Shown here piece by piece: positions 48,560 to 59,090 of a stretch of DNA of 64,000 nt. The stretch is from positions 62,001 through 126,000 of the forward strand of contig NZ_JAQQXS010000001.1 in assembly GCF_028595305.1 (NCBI RefSeq). Direction: 5' to 3'. The notes beneath the pieces are model-generated. The model ran no database searches, was not told the DNA's origin, and worked only from the letters and a program-made list of their open reading frames with translations. Origin of the DNA: Roseateles koreensis. GTDB lineage: Bacteria > Pseudomonadota > Gammaproteobacteria > Burkholderiales > Burkholderiaceae_C. Made by a program: the position numbers and the translations under genes. Every line of letters starts with the position of its first letter. The first letter of the stretch is position 1.

Positions 48560-49695
48560 TGGCCCGCGGCGTGCGTCTGTCGGCCGCGGTGCTGGGTGTT
48601 GCCGCCTCTGTGCTGCTGTCGGCTTGTTCTATTTTTAGCTCGTCGACGGCGGCCAAACCCGCTGAGCTGGAAAAAATTACCCCAACAATTGCCGGCCGTG
48701 TGGTGTGGCATGCCAGCCTGGACAGCGTGCAGTTTCCGCTGTCCATCGCCGCCAAGGGCGATCAGTTTGTGCTTGCGGCCACCGATGGGGTGGTGACCGC
48801 CTTGCGCGCCAGCGACGGCCAGGCCCAATGGCGCAGCGACGTGGGCGCCAAGCTCACGGCGGGCGTCGGCAGTGACGGGCGGTTTGCCGCCGTGGTCACC
48901 CGCAACAATGAGTTGGTGGTGCTGGATGCCGGCAAGATCGCGTGGCGCAAGACCTTGCCGACGCCAGTGGTTGCGGCGCCTCTGGTGGCGGGCGAGCGCG
49001 TGTTCGTGCTTTCGGTCGATCGGCAGGTGCTGGCCTTTGATGCACTGGATGGCCGCAAGCTTTGGGAATTGCGGCGCCCAGGCGATGCACTGACGCTGGC
49101 CCAGGCCGGTGTGATCAGTGTGTACCGTGATACCTTGATCGTCGGGCAGGGCCCGCGCCTCACTGGCGTTGATCCTCTCAAGGGCACTGTGCGTTGGGAG
49201 GCCAGCGTGGCCAATCCACGCGGTACCAATGAGGTGGAGCGTTTGGCCGATCTGGTGGCCCCCGCGGTTCGCTCGGGCGATCTGCTGTGCGCACGGGCCT
49301 TTCAGTCGGCGGTGGGCTGCGTCAACGCTGATCGCGGCCTGACCTTGTGGAGCCGCAATGTGGGCGGCACCCAAGGCGTGGGCGGTGATGCGAAAATCAT
49401 TGTGGGCGGTGACGCCTCCGACCGCTTGACGGCCTGGAACACCAGCAACGGCGAAGTGACCTGGACGGCCGAGCAATTTCAGAATCGCCGCCTGAGCGCA
49501 CCGCTGGTGCAGGGCGAAACGGTCATCGTGGGTGACTTCGAAGGCTATGTGCATTTCCTGGCCCGGGACACCGGCAAGACGCAATTGCGCCTGAGCACTG
49601 ATGGCTCGCCGATTGCAGCTGCGCCGATCGCTTTGGGTCAGACCATTTTGGTGGCCACCCGCAAGGGCGGCTTCTACGCGCTGCGGCCCGAGTGA
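48556..49695 (+). CDS. bamB: Outer membrane assembly lipoprotein BamB
   Basis: 379-residue lipoprotein with lipobox VLLSACS (C24) and an eight-bladed PQQ-type propeller. Typical blades are FVLAATDGVVTALRASDGQAQWRSDVG, cut here as FVLAATDGVVTAL, and LAFDALDGRKLWE, with AAPLVAGERVFVL between. BamB contacts BamA and aids beta-barrel insertion. Start overlaps yfgM by four bases; a second ATG follows immediately. 51 bases separate it from der, the same order as in E. coli (yfgM-bamB-der). Confidence 0.95.
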   Translation: MMARGVRLSAAVLGVAASVLLSACSIFSSSTAAKPAELEKITPTIAGRVVWHASLDSVQFPLSIAAKGDQFVLAATDGVVTALRASDGQAQWRSDVGAKLTAGVGSDGRFAAVVTRNNELVVLDAGKIAWRKTLPTPVVAAPLVAGERVFVLSVDRQVLAFDALDGRKLWELRRPGDALTLAQAGVISVYRDTLIVGQGPRLTGVDPLKGTVRWEASVANPRGTNEVERLADLVAPAVRSGDLLCARAFQSAVGCVNADRGLTLWSRNVGGTQGVGGDAKIIVGGDASDRLTAWNTSNGEVTWTAEQFQNRRLSAPLVQGETVIVGDFEGYVHFLARDTGKTQLRLSTDGSPIAAAPIALGQTILVATRKGGFYALRPE

Positions 49696-49746
49696 GTGGC
49701 CCGGTTGCCCGATTTTTTGTAGCGCTGTAACGAGAAGAAGAACAAT

Positions 49747-51081
49747 ATGAAACCTGTCATCGCACTTGTCGGGCGGCCCAACGTGGGCAAGTCCACGCTG
49801 TTCAACCGGATGACCAAAAGCCGGGATGCCATCGTGGCCGATTTTGCCGGTTTGACCCGTGACCGCCACTATGGCGACGGGCGTATCGGCAATCGCGAGT
49901 ACATCGTCATCGATACCGGCGGCTTCGAACCCGACAGCACCACCGGCATCGTCAAGGAGATGGCCAAGCAGACCCGGCAGGCCGTGGCGGAAGCGGATGC
50001 GGTCATCTTTGTGGTGGACGTGCGCCTGGGCCTTTCGGCGCAGGACTCCGACATTGCGCGCTATTTGCGCCAAGCCAACAAGCGTGTCTTCGTGGCGGTC
50101 AACAAGGCCGAGGGCATGAGCGAGTCGCCGCTGCTGGCCGAGTTCCATGAACTGGGCATGGGCAACCCCATTCCCATCTCCGCCGCGCACGGCCAAGGCA
50201 TTCGCAGTTTGCTGGAAGTGGTGCTGGAGCCCTTCGAGTTTGAAGAAGACGAAGAAACCGCCGACAGCCCGGACGGCGTGATTCGCCTGGCCGTGGCAGG
50301 CCGTCCCAATGTGGGCAAAAGTACCCTCATCAACACTTGGCTGGGCGAAGAGCGTCTGGTGGCCTTCGACATGCCGGGCACCACGCGGGATGCGATCTCG
50401 GTGGACTTCGAGCGCAATGGCCAGAAGTTTCAGCTGATCGACACGGCCGGGTTGCGGCGCAAGGGCAAGGTGTTCGAGGCCATCGAGAAATTCTCCGTGG
50501 TCAAGACCTTGCAGGCGATTGCCGACGCCAATGTGGTGTTGCTCTTGCTGGATGCCACGCAAGGCGTCTCCGACCAAGACGCGCACATTGCGGGTTATGT
50601 GCTGGAAAGCGGCCGGGCCGTGGTGATCGCCATCAATAAATGGGACGCCATCGACAGCTACCAGCGCGAGCAGTTGCAGCGCTCCATTGAGCAGCGCCTG
50701 GCATTCATGAAATTTGCGCCGGTGCTCTATATTTCTGCGCTGAAGCGCCAGGGCCTGGGGCCCTTGTGGGGTGCGCTGGCTGATGCCTACGCCTCGGCCT
50801 ACAAGAAGATGACCACGCCGGTGCTGACCCGCCTGATCCAGGAAGCTGTTGAGCACCAAACGCCCAAACGCAGCGGACATTTCCGGCCCAAGCTGCGCTA
50901 TGCGCACCAGGGTGGCATGAACCCTCCGCTGGTCATCGTGCACGGCAACTCGCTGGAAGGTGTGACCGAGGTCTACAAGCGTTACCTGGAAGGCCGCATC
51001 CGCGCCCACTACAAATTGGTGGGCACGCCGTTGCGCATTGAAATGCGTTCGTCGAAGAACCCCTTCAGCGACAAAGAATAA
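49747..51081 (+). CDS. der: Ribosome-assembly GTPase Der (EngA)
   Basis: 444-residue GTPase with two consecutive G domains, unique to Der. The first has [15 protein letters not shown] (about 8-22), DTGGFEP and NKAEG. The second has [17 protein letters not shown] (about 185-201), [11 protein letters not shown] and NKWDAID. A KH-like C-terminal domain ([21 protein letters not shown]) follows. Essential for 50S subunit maturation. It sits in the conserved hisS-yfgM-bamB-der-hfq run. Confidence 0.98.
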   Translation: MKPVIALVGRPNVGKSTLFNRMTKSRDAIVADFAGLTRDRHYGDGRIGNREYIVIDTGGFEPDSTTGIVKEMAKQTRQAVAEADAVIFVVDVRLGLSAQDSDIARYLRQANKRVFVAVNKAEGMSESPLLAEFHELGMGNPIPISAAHGQGIRSLLEVVLEPFEFEEDEETADSPDGVIRLAVAGRPNVGKSTLINTWLGEERLVAFDMPGTTRDAISVDFERNGQKFQLIDTAGLRRKGKVFEAIEKFSVVKTLQAIADANVVLLLLDATQGVSDQDAHIAGYVLESGRAVVIAINKWDAIDSYQREQLQRSIEQRLAFMKFAPVLYISALKRQGLGPLWGALADAYASAYKKMTTPVLTRLIQEAVEHQTPKRSGHFRPKLRYAHQGGMNPPLVIVHGNSLEGVTEVYKRYLEGRIRAHYKLVGTPLRIEMRSSKNPFSDKE

Positions 51082-51207
51082 TTCCGAAAATCAACGGGTT
51101 CGAGGGGTTGATCGTCACATTGCTGCGGCAGCGGCGAATTGGCCCCTGTGTTAAGGTGGAACCCGTAGTTTCCATTCTGTTTACCCTCTCACAACACGGA
51201 GCATATC

Positions 51208-51453
51208 GTGAGCAATAAAGGCCAACTTCTGCAAGACCCCTTCCTGAACCTGCTGCGTAAGGAGCATGTTCCGGTTTCTATCTACCTGGTCAACGGCATC
51301 AAGTTGCAAGGCCATATTGAATCATTCGACCAATATGTGGTGTTGTTGCGCAACACCGTCACCCAGATGGTTTACAAGCACGCCATCTCGACGGTTGTGC
51401 CAGGTCGTGCGGTGAATTTCCACACGGCTGAGGCCAACGACGAAGCAGCTTGA
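51208..51453 (+). CDS. hfq: RNA chaperone Hfq
   Basis: 81-residue Sm-like protein forming hexamers that pair small RNAs with mRNAs. Sm1 ([39 protein letters not shown]) and Sm2 ([10 protein letters not shown]) are complete. The C-terminal tail is short compared with E. coli Hfq (102). Start is GTG after CACGGAG. It lies 126 bases after der and is followed by two hairpins without a T-run, then hflX. Confidence 0.98.
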   Translation: MSNKGQLLQDPFLNLLRKEHVPVSIYLVNGIKLQGHIESFDQYVVLLRNTVTQMVYKHAISTVVPGRAVNFHTAEANDEAA

Positions 51454-51541
51454 GTGGCGATGGGGCCGGTGCGAGCCGGCCTCCGCCACTGAATCGCTGC
51501 CGGTCCGTGAAGGTCAATCCGCCGGGCCCGCAAAGCCCGGC
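51454..51541 (+). promoter_or_regulatory. Two hairpins in the hfq-hflX spacer
   Basis: The first, directly after the hfq stop (51454-51489), pairs GTGGCG and GGCCGG with CCGGCC and CGCCAC. The second (51521-51541) pairs GCCGGGC with GCCCGGC. Neither has a T-run, so they are more likely mRNA stability or processing elements than strong terminators. Confidence 0.5.
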
Positions 51542-51602
51542 AATAGCGCCGCAGCAGACCGGTGGTACTTGACGGCCCGTTCTGGCCTACTCCAAAGATA
51601 TC

Positions 51603-52922
51603 TTGAGTTCAACCGCCATTCCAGCTTCTGCCTCCTCTGCCACGCCGCCCTCTGAGGCGGCGCGCGCCATTCTTGTCGGTGTTGATTTTGGCCGCAATGC
51701 CAAGGGCAGCACCTTCGATCCCTCGCTGGATGAGCTGGCCCTTCTCGCCGAGTCGGCCGGCGACACGCCGGTTGCGCGCGTCATCGCCAAACGTCAGGCG
51801 CCTGACGCTGCGTTGTTTGTCGGTTCTGGCAAGGCTGACGAAATCAAGCTTCTGGTGCAGGCGCATCAAGCCCACACGGTCTTGTTTGACCAAGCCATTT
51901 CGCCCGCGCAGCAGCGCAATCTGGAGCGTGTGCTGGGTGTGCCCGTGGCAGACCGTACGGCCTTGATTCTTGAGATTTTTGCGGCACGCGCCAAGAGCCA
52001 CGAAGGAAAGATGCAGGTCGAGTTGGCGCGGCTGCAATACCTGGCGACACGATTGGTGCGGCGGTGGAGTCACCTGGAGCGTCAAAGCGGCGGCATCGGC
52101 ATGCGCGGTGGTCCCGGCGAGGCGCAGATCGAGTTGGATCGCCGCATGATCGACGATCGCATCAAGACCATCAAAGACAAGCTGAAGAAGGTCCAGCGTC
52201 AGCGCAGTACCCAGCAGCGAGCGAGGGCGCGCAACAGCGTCTACCGGGTCTCGCTGGTGGGTTACACCAATGCGGGCAAATCCACGCTGTTCAACGCCCT
52301 GGTGAAGGCGCGTGCCTACGCGGCCGACCAGTTGTTCGCCACTCTCGACACGACCACGCGTTCGCTCTATTTGGAGCAGGCGGGCACCAGTGTTTCTTTG
52401 TCTGACACGGTGGGCTTCATTCGTGATTTGCCCCACAAGTTGGTGGAGGCCTTCCGCGCCACGCTGCAAGAGGCGGCGGATGCCGACTTGTTGCTGCACG
52501 TGGTGGATGCAGCGTCACCGTTACTGGATGAGCAGATGGTCGAGGTCGAGCGGGTGCTCGAAGAAATCGATGCCGCTGGCATTCCGCAAATCCTGGTCTA
52601 CAACAAGCAAGACATGCTGGAAGAAACCCAGCGCCCGCGCGAGGCGATGGACTGGCTGGAGCGCCCTGGCCGCTTGGGCGGCGTGCGGGTGCCACGGGTA
52701 TTTGTCAGCGCGTTGGACGGTACCGGCCTTGACGTCTTGCGCGAGCAGATCGTGCTGGCGATGCAGCGTGCGCCTGACGACCACGACCGCGGGCCGCATG
52801 ACCCGCGTGACTTGAATTACCGCAGTTCTCCCCCAGTTGTTGGGGGGGATCCTGAGTTTCAGACGACCCCTTTGGCTGATGTTGATTCAGACGCAGCCGA
52901 TCTTCCTCCAACACAGGCATGA
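51603..52922 (+). CDS. hflX: Ribosome-splitting GTPase HflX
   Basis: 439-residue GTPase that dissociates stalled ribosomes. It has the N-terminal HflX domain (PSLDELALLAESAGDTPVAR, then FVGSGKADEI), a basic coiled linker (GGPGEAQIELDRRMIDDRI), and the G domain with GYTNAGKSTLFN (about 221-232), DTVGFIRDLP and YNKQDML. The 5' end must be TTG at 51603, since no ATG or GTG fits before the conserved region; no clear ribosome binding site is seen. Its stop overlaps the hflK start. Confidence 0.94.
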   Translation: MSSTAIPASASSATPPSEAARAILVGVDFGRNAKGSTFDPSLDELALLAESAGDTPVARVIAKRQAPDAALFVGSGKADEIKLLVQAHQAHTVLFDQAISPAQQRNLERVLGVPVADRTALILEIFAARAKSHEGKMQVELARLQYLATRLVRRWSHLERQSGGIGMRGGPGEAQIELDRRMIDDRIKTIKDKLKKVQRQRSTQQRARARNSVYRVSLVGYTNAGKSTLFNALVKARAYAADQLFATLDTTTRSLYLEQAGTSVSLSDTVGFIRDLPHKLVEAFRATLQEAADADLLLHVVDAASPLLDEQMVEVERVLEEIDAAGIPQILVYNKQDMLEETQRPREAMDWLERPGRLGGVRVPRVFVSALDGTGLDVLREQIVLAMQRAPDDHDRGPHDPRDLNYRSSPPVVGGDPEFQTTPLADVDSDAADLPPTQA

Positions 52923-54268
52923 GCATGAATACCTTTGAGCCCGTGAGCCGTGCGCGGCCGACGACACCTTCTTTCGTCGGGCAACTGAAATCTGTGGCCC
53001 ATGCCGCCAAGGCGTTGTTGACCGGCGTTGCTGCGGCCATGCGGCCGCAGCGCTGGCAAGAGGGCCGACTCCTGAACAATGGTCGCAACGACGGCCCACC
53101 CGATCTCGACGAGCTTTGGCGCGACTTCAACCGCAAGCTGTCCGGCATGTTCGGGGGCAAGGGCGGTGGCGGCGACAACAATGGCGGTGCCAACGGGGGT
53201 AACAACGGCGGCAACAACTTCCAGCCCGACATGAAGAGCGCCGGCATCGGCGTGGCTCTGATTGCGGGTGTGGTGCTGCTGGGTTGGTTGGGCAGCGGCT
53301 TCTTCATCGTGCAAGAAGGCCAGCAAGGCGTAGTGACCTCCTTCGGTAAGTACAGCAAGACGGTGGAGGCGGGCTTTCAATGGCGCCTGCCTTACCCCTT
53401 TCAGGCCGTGGAGGTGGTCTCGGTCACGCAACTGCAGCAAGTTGAAGTGGGCCGTGCCATCGTGGTGCCTGCGTCCGGCCTGCGTGACTCCAGCATGCTG
53501 ACGCAGGATGAGAACATTGTTGACATCCGTTTCACCGTGCAATACGTGCTGAAGAATGCGCGCGACTATCTGTTCGAAAACCGCAATCCGGACGAAGCCG
53601 TGGTGCTGGCGGCCGAGTCCGCAGTGCGTGAAATCGTCGGCAAGAGCAAGATGGACTCGGTGCTCTATGAGCAGCGTGACGCCATCGCGGTTGAATTGGC
53701 GCAGTCGGTGCAAAACCAGCTCGATCGGCTCAAGACAGGCATCCAGGTCAAGAGCGTGAATGTGCAGAACGTGGCGCCGCCTGAGCAAGTTCAGGCCGCG
53801 TTTGACGATGCATTCAAGGCGGGAGCTGATCGCGAGCGTCTCAAGAACGAAGGTCAAGCCTATGCCAACGACGTGATCCCGAAGGCACAAGGTACATCCG
53901 CGCGTCTGCTTGAAGAAGCCGAAGGCTACAAATCGCGTGTGGTTTCGCAGGCCGAGGGTGATGGTCAGCGCTTCAAGAGCGTGCTGGCTGAATATCAAAA
54001 AGCGCCCGCAGTGACCCGTGACCGCTTGTACATCGACACTATGCAACAGGTGTACTCCAACGTCAGCAAGGTGATGGTGGACAGCCGCAACGGCTCCAAT
54101 CTGCTGTACCTGCCGCTGGACAAGCTGATGCAGCAAACCGCAGCCGGTAACGGGACGGTGACCGCGACGCCGCCGACCGTGGTGGCACAGCCTGAGAGTG
54201 CAGCGCCCAGCACCGGTGCCAATGACCTGAGATCCCGTGACGGCCTGCGCAGCCGTGATGGCCGCTGA
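52919..54268 (+). CDS. hflK: FtsH modulator HflK
   Basis: 449-residue SPFH/prohibitin-family membrane protein forming the HflKC cage around FtsH. The N-terminal part includes the typical NDGPPDLDELWRDFNRKLSG, then a Gly/Asn-rich stretch (about 78-98), a membrane segment near 110-128, and the SPFH domain. Its first 50 residues (FVGQLKSVAHAAKALLTGVA) lead into the standard start region and look less conserved. Start overlaps hflX (ATGA), with another ATG two codons on. Followed by hflC after 20 bases. Confidence 0.95.
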   Translation: MSMNTFEPVSRARPTTPSFVGQLKSVAHAAKALLTGVAAAMRPQRWQEGRLLNNGRNDGPPDLDELWRDFNRKLSGMFGGKGGGGDNNGGANGGNNGGNNFQPDMKSAGIGVALIAGVVLLGWLGSGFFIVQEGQQGVVTSFGKYSKTVEAGFQWRLPYPFQAVEVVSVTQLQQVEVGRAIVVPASGLRDSSMLTQDENIVDIRFTVQYVLKNARDYLFENRNPDEAVVLAAESAVREIVGKSKMDSVLYEQRDAIAVELAQSVQNQLDRLKTGIQVKSVNVQNVAPPEQVQAAFDDAFKAGADRERLKNEGQAYANDVIPKAQGTSARLLEEAEGYKSRVVSQAEGDGQRFKSVLAEYQKAPAVTRDRLYIDTMQQVYSNVSKVMVDSRNGSNLLYLPLDKLMQQTAAGNGTVTATPPTVVAQPESAAPSTGANDLRSRDGLRSRDGR

Positions 54269-54288
54269 GAAGAGCAGGGAGACTATTC

Positions 54289-55188
54289 ATGAATCGTATT
54301 GCCGCCATCGTCGCTGGCTTGTTGGTCGCCTTCATGGTTGCCAGCTCCATGCTGTTCATCATCGATCAGCGCCAGTTCGCCGTTGTTTACTCCTTGGGCG
54401 AAATCAAGGAGGTCATCACCGAGCCGGGTTTGAAATTCAAGCTGCCCCCGCCGGTGCAGAACGTGGTGTTGCTGGACCGTCGCGTGCAGACGCTGGACAG
54501 CCCGGAGTCGCGCCCCATCTTTACCGCTGAGAAAAAGAGTTTGGTCATCGATTGGCTGGTGAAGTGGCGCGTCGCGGAGCCCCGCCAGTTCATCCGCAAC
54601 AACGGTGCCAATATGCGTAACGTTGAGAATCGGCTGAGCCCTGTGGTTCAGGCCGCATTCAATGAAGAAGTGACCAAGCGCACCGTGCTGGCCGTGCTGG
54701 CCACCGAACGCGAGAAGGTCATGAATGACGTTCGCGCTCGCCTGGTTGATGAAGCCAAGCAGTTCGGCATCGAGATCCTCGACGTGCGGATCAAGCGCGT
54801 GGACTTCGCCGCCAACATCACCGATTCGGTCTATAACCGCATGAAGTCAGAGCGCTTGCGTGTAGCCAATGAAGCTCGATCGACCGGCGGCGCTGAAGGC
54901 GAGAAAATCCGTGCCGATGCCGATCGCCAGCGTGAAGTGATCGTGGCGGAAGCCTATCGTGATGCGCAGAAGATCAAGGGTGAGGGTGATGCCAAAGCCT
55001 CGGCCATCTATGCGGAGTCCTTCGGCCGTGACCCGCAATTTGCGCAGTTCTACCGCTCGCTGGAAGCGTATCGCAGCACCTTCCGCAACAAGTCTGACGT
55101 GATGGTGCTGGACCCCAGCAGCGACTTCTTCAAGGCGATGCGCGGCTCGGGCAGTGCAGCGCCTGCCGCGCCGACTTCGCGCAAGTAA
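54289..55188 (+). CDS. hflC: FtsH modulator HflC
   Basis: 299-residue partner of HflK with one N-terminal membrane segment (residues 5-25, IVAGLLVAFMVASSMLFII) and a periplasmic SPFH domain. The signature VVYSLGEIKEVITEPGLKFK, then DVRIKRVDFAANITDSVYNR and the Ala-rich coiled part ADADRQREVIVAEAYRDAQ, are intact. GCAGGGAGA precedes the ATG. Third gene of the coupled hflX-hflK-hflC set. Confidence 0.97.
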   Translation: MNRIAAIVAGLLVAFMVASSMLFIIDQRQFAVVYSLGEIKEVITEPGLKFKLPPPVQNVVLLDRRVQTLDSPESRPIFTAEKKSLVIDWLVKWRVAEPRQFIRNNGANMRNVENRLSPVVQAAFNEEVTKRTVLAVLATEREKVMNDVRARLVDEAKQFGIEILDVRIKRVDFAANITDSVYNRMKSERLRVANEARSTGGAEGEKIRADADRQREVIVAEAYRDAQKIKGEGDAKASAIYAESFGRDPQFAQFYRSLEAYRSTFRNKSDVMVLDPSSDFFKAMRGSGSAAPAAPTSRK

Positions 55189-55200
55189 GGTTGTGGCCCG

Positions 55201-55392
55201 GTGTCTACCGCGCAGGTCTTTGCGGCACTGGCCTTGATGTTGGTGATTGAGGGCGCCTTGCCCTTGATCAACCCGACGATGTGGCGCCAAGTGTTTGCCC
55301 GCATGCTCAGCATGACCGACGGGCAGATTCGTTTTGTCGGCTTGTCAAGCATTCTCGCCGGCTTGTTGTTGCTGGCGCTTGTCTGGCAATAG
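55201..55392 (+). CDS. Small membrane protein, DUF2065/YjeT family
   Basis: 63-residue protein with two hydrophobic helices (about 4-22, ALALMLVIEGALPLI; about 44-62, LSSILAGLLLLALVW) and a short polar turn containing NPTMWRQVFARM and a GQIRFVG motif. This is the DUF2065 pattern, encoded after hflC in many proteobacteria, including E. coli yjeT. Start is GTG, 12 bases after the hflC stop. Function unknown; position suggests a link with HflKC or adenylosuccinate synthase expression. Confidence 0.88.
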   Translation: MSTAQVFAALALMLVIEGALPLINPTMWRQVFARMLSMTDGQIRFVGLSSILAGLLLLALVWQ

Positions 55393-55449
55393 GCTGTGGC
55401 GGGCCTGAGCCCGGTACAATGCCGTTTTTAACCGCTGGCGAAAATACCC

Positions 55450-56613
55450 ATGGCCTCTGCTTGGTTGCTGCCCGAGCATCTTGCTGACGTTCTGCCCTCC
55501 CAGGCCCGCCGCATCGAAGAGATGCGCCGAGACTTGCTGGACATGGCGCGTACCTACGGTTGCGAGTTGGTGATGCCACCGCTGCTGGAGCACTTGGAAT
55601 CCTTGCTGTCTGGTGCCGGGCACGCCCTGGATCTGAAGACCTTCAAACTCGTTGATCAGCTCTCCGGCCGTTCCATGGGTTTGCGGGCTGACACGACGCC
55701 CCAGGTTGCCCGAATCGACGCCCATTTGCTCAACCGTGCTGGCGTGACCCGCCTGTGCTACTGCGGCCCGGTGTTGCACACACGGCCCGACGGCCTGCAT
55801 TCGACGCGTGAGCCTTTGCAGTTCGGCGCTGAAATCTATGGTCACGCTGGGCTGGAAGCCGATCTCGAGGTGCAGGAGATGGCACTTGAGGTCGTGCGCC
55901 GCGCGGGCTTGAAGGACGTCATTCTCGATCTGGGCGATGCTCGTTTGGTCAAGGGCATTCTGGGTGACTCGCCTCTTTCGGCCGCGCAACTCGACAGCTT
56001 GATTGCCGCATTGGCTGGTAAGGACTTGGCGGCCCTGCGCGAATTGGCGCCCGTCTTGCCGGCCCATGTGATGAAGGGCCTGGAGGCCTTATTAAGCCTT
56101 TACGGTGGTGTTGATGTGCTGGCGCATGCGCGCACGGTATTGCCTGTGACTGCCTTGGTGACGGCAGCATTGGACGACCTTCAATGGCTGGCCAAGCATC
56201 TGCAGTTCACTCACCCAGAGATGCGACTGAGTTTCGACCTGGCAGATTTGACCGGCTATGCCTATTACAGCGGCGTACGTTTTGCGTTGTACGCGCAAGG
56301 CTCCAGCGACGCGCTGTTGCGTGGTGGGCGCTATGACGAGGTGGGGGCGGTGTTTGGTCGTCGCCGTCCGGCGGTTGGCTTCAGCCTGGATTTGAAAACG
56401 CTGGTGGCCCTGACGCCCAGCAGCCCCTTGCGCGCGGCCGTGCGGGCGCCCTGGGGCGAAGAGGCGGGTTTGCGCGCCGCCGTTCGTCGTCTGCGTGAGG
56501 CGGGCGAGACGGTGGTCTGTGTCCTGCCGGGGCATGAGCATGAAGGCGATGAATTCGAGTGCGACCGAGAGCTGCGGCTGGTCGACCAACAGTGGGTCTT
56601 GTGCGCGCTTTGA
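55450..56613 (+). CDS. hisZ: ATP phosphoribosyltransferase regulatory subunit HisZ
   Basis: 387-residue paralogue of histidyl-tRNA synthetase lacking aminoacylation function, which activates the short form of HisG in histidine synthesis. It keeps a class II fold ([20 protein letters not shown] at the start, and a degenerate motif 2 [20 protein letters not shown]) but lacks the anticodon-binding domain. Placement between hflC-DUF2065 and purA is conserved. Its presence predicts a short HisG elsewhere in the genome. No clear ribosome binding site precedes the ATG. Confidence 0.93.
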   Translation: MASAWLLPEHLADVLPSQARRIEEMRRDLLDMARTYGCELVMPPLLEHLESLLSGAGHALDLKTFKLVDQLSGRSMGLRADTTPQVARIDAHLLNRAGVTRLCYCGPVLHTRPDGLHSTREPLQFGAEIYGHAGLEADLEVQEMALEVVRRAGLKDVILDLGDARLVKGILGDSPLSAAQLDSLIAALAGKDLAALRELAPVLPAHVMKGLEALLSLYGGVDVLAHARTVLPVTALVTAALDDLQWLAKHLQFTHPEMRLSFDLADLTGYAYYSGVRFALYAQGSSDALLRGGRYDEVGAVFGRRRPAVGFSLDLKTLVALTPSSPLRAAVRAPWGEEAGLRAAVRRLREAGETVVCVLPGHEHEGDEFECDRELRLVDQQWVLCAL

Positions 56614-56617
56614 GTGA

Positions 56618-58003
<1,386 letters not shown>

Positions 58004-58044
58004 TCGTGCCGCCGCGCCAACATCAAAAACTGGAGTTCTCCACC

Positions 58045-58566
58045 ATGCTGACTGACGACGGCAAACATCTCTACGTCTCTTGGGACGAATATCACATGCT
58101 GACCGAGCGCCTTGCGCTGAAGGTTCATGCATCGGGCTGGGAGTTCGACCAGATCCTGTGCTTGGCCCGCGGCGGAATGCGTCCAGGTGACGTGTTATCT
58201 CGTGTATTCGACAAGCCGCTGGGCATCATGTCCACCAGTTCTTACCGCGCGGAGGCTGGCACCATTCAAGGCCGCTTGGATATCGCGAAATACATCACCA
58301 TGCCCAAGGGCGAGTTGGCCGGTCGCGTGTTGTTGGTCGACGACCTTGCCGATTCCGGCGTGACCTTAAAGGCGGTGGTGGAGCGCTTGCGCGGCATGCC
58401 ATCCATCTCGGAGTTGCGCTCTGCGGTGATCTGGACCAAGGGCGTCTCAAGCTACACGCCTGACTATTACGTCGAAATGCTGGAAACCAGTCCCTGGATT
58501 CATCAACCTTTTGAAGAGTACGACGATATGCGCCCTGACGCATTGGCCAAGAAATTCGTGGTCTGA
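58045..58566 (+). CDS. Purine-type phosphoribosyltransferase
   Basis: 173-residue type I phosphoribosyltransferase. The PRPP-binding loop is VLLVDDLADSGVTLKAVV (about 94-111), and the N-terminal part has ILCLARGGMRPGDVLSRVF. The C-terminal DYYVEMLETSPWIHQPFEEY resembles xanthine/guanine phosphoribosyltransferases (Gpt). It lies directly after purA, which supports a purine salvage role; base preference is not determined. The open frame begins at 58006, but the ATG at 58045 gives the family N-terminus. Followed by a strong hairpin. Confidence 0.88.
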   Translation: MLTDDGKHLYVSWDEYHMLTERLALKVHASGWEFDQILCLARGGMRPGDVLSRVFDKPLGIMSTSSYRAEAGTIQGRLDIAKYITMPKGELAGRVLLVDDLADSGVTLKAVVERLRGMPSISELRSAVIWTKGVSSYTPDYYVEMLETSPWIHQPFEEYDDMRPDALAKKFVV

Positions 58567-58602
58567 TCTGGCGTCATATTTCTTGGGACTTCGCGCCCTT
58601 TC

Positions 58603-58641
58603 AACAGGCCGAACGCATGTCTTGCGTCCGGCCTGTTGTTT
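58603..58641 (+). terminator. Terminator-like hairpin after the phosphoribosyltransferase
   Basis: 15-bp stem AACAGGCCGAACGCA / TGCGTCCGGCCTGTT with one mismatch and a 5-base loop, followed by GTTTA on the plus strand. It ends the long hfq-purA gene run. Confidence 0.75.
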
Positions 58642-58679
58642 ATGGGTTTTCGGTGAATGCCGTTTAATTTTTTTTCGGC

Positions 58680-58752
58680 CGGATGGCAAATTTGACCCGT
58701 CAAGCCATCCGCGCAAAGCAAAATGGCCGCATGTCAACAGACAAGCGGCCAT
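58680..58752. other. Two further perfect hairpins in the spacer
   Basis: CGGATGGC / GCCATCCG (58680-58711) and ATGGCCGC / GCGGCCAT (58723-58752), each 8 bp with loops of 14 to 16 bases. They lie between the plus-strand terminator and the tRNA terminator, with no gene seen. A T8 run lies just before the first. Confidence 0.6.
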
Positions 58753-58763
58753 GCAGTTCAAGG

Positions 58764-58804
58764 TTTGAAAAAACAAAGGCCGATATCTTTCGATACCGGC
58801 CTTT
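58764..58804 (-). terminator. Rho-independent terminator of tRNA-Leu
   Basis: On the minus strand the stem AAAGGCCGGTATC / GATATCGGCCTTT with a 4-base loop is followed by GTTTTTT, starting eight bases after the tRNA 3' CCA. One non-Watson-Crick pair in the stem. Confidence 0.85.
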
Positions 58805-58812
58805 GAGAAATT

Positions 58813-58897
<85 letters not shown>

Positions 58898-59090
58898 AAG
58901 GTTCACAAGTCAACCGTGGTCTGGTGCAGTTTTATGGCCTTGGGCTATTTGTTCAGCCTCATGCCCTGCGCCCAGTACGTCCGGTAATCTGTGACGTTTC
59001 AGGAAAGACAAGGATTCTATCATCAAAAACATTAAACACACAAGTCCCGCCCCGAACGAAGGCGCAGCACTGCTCAGCGAAGTCGAGGGC

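Noticed and set aside
48469-51009. 846-codon open frame on the minus strand
   Set aside because: Runs antisense across yfgM, bamB and der, which are clear genes; no recognisable motif.
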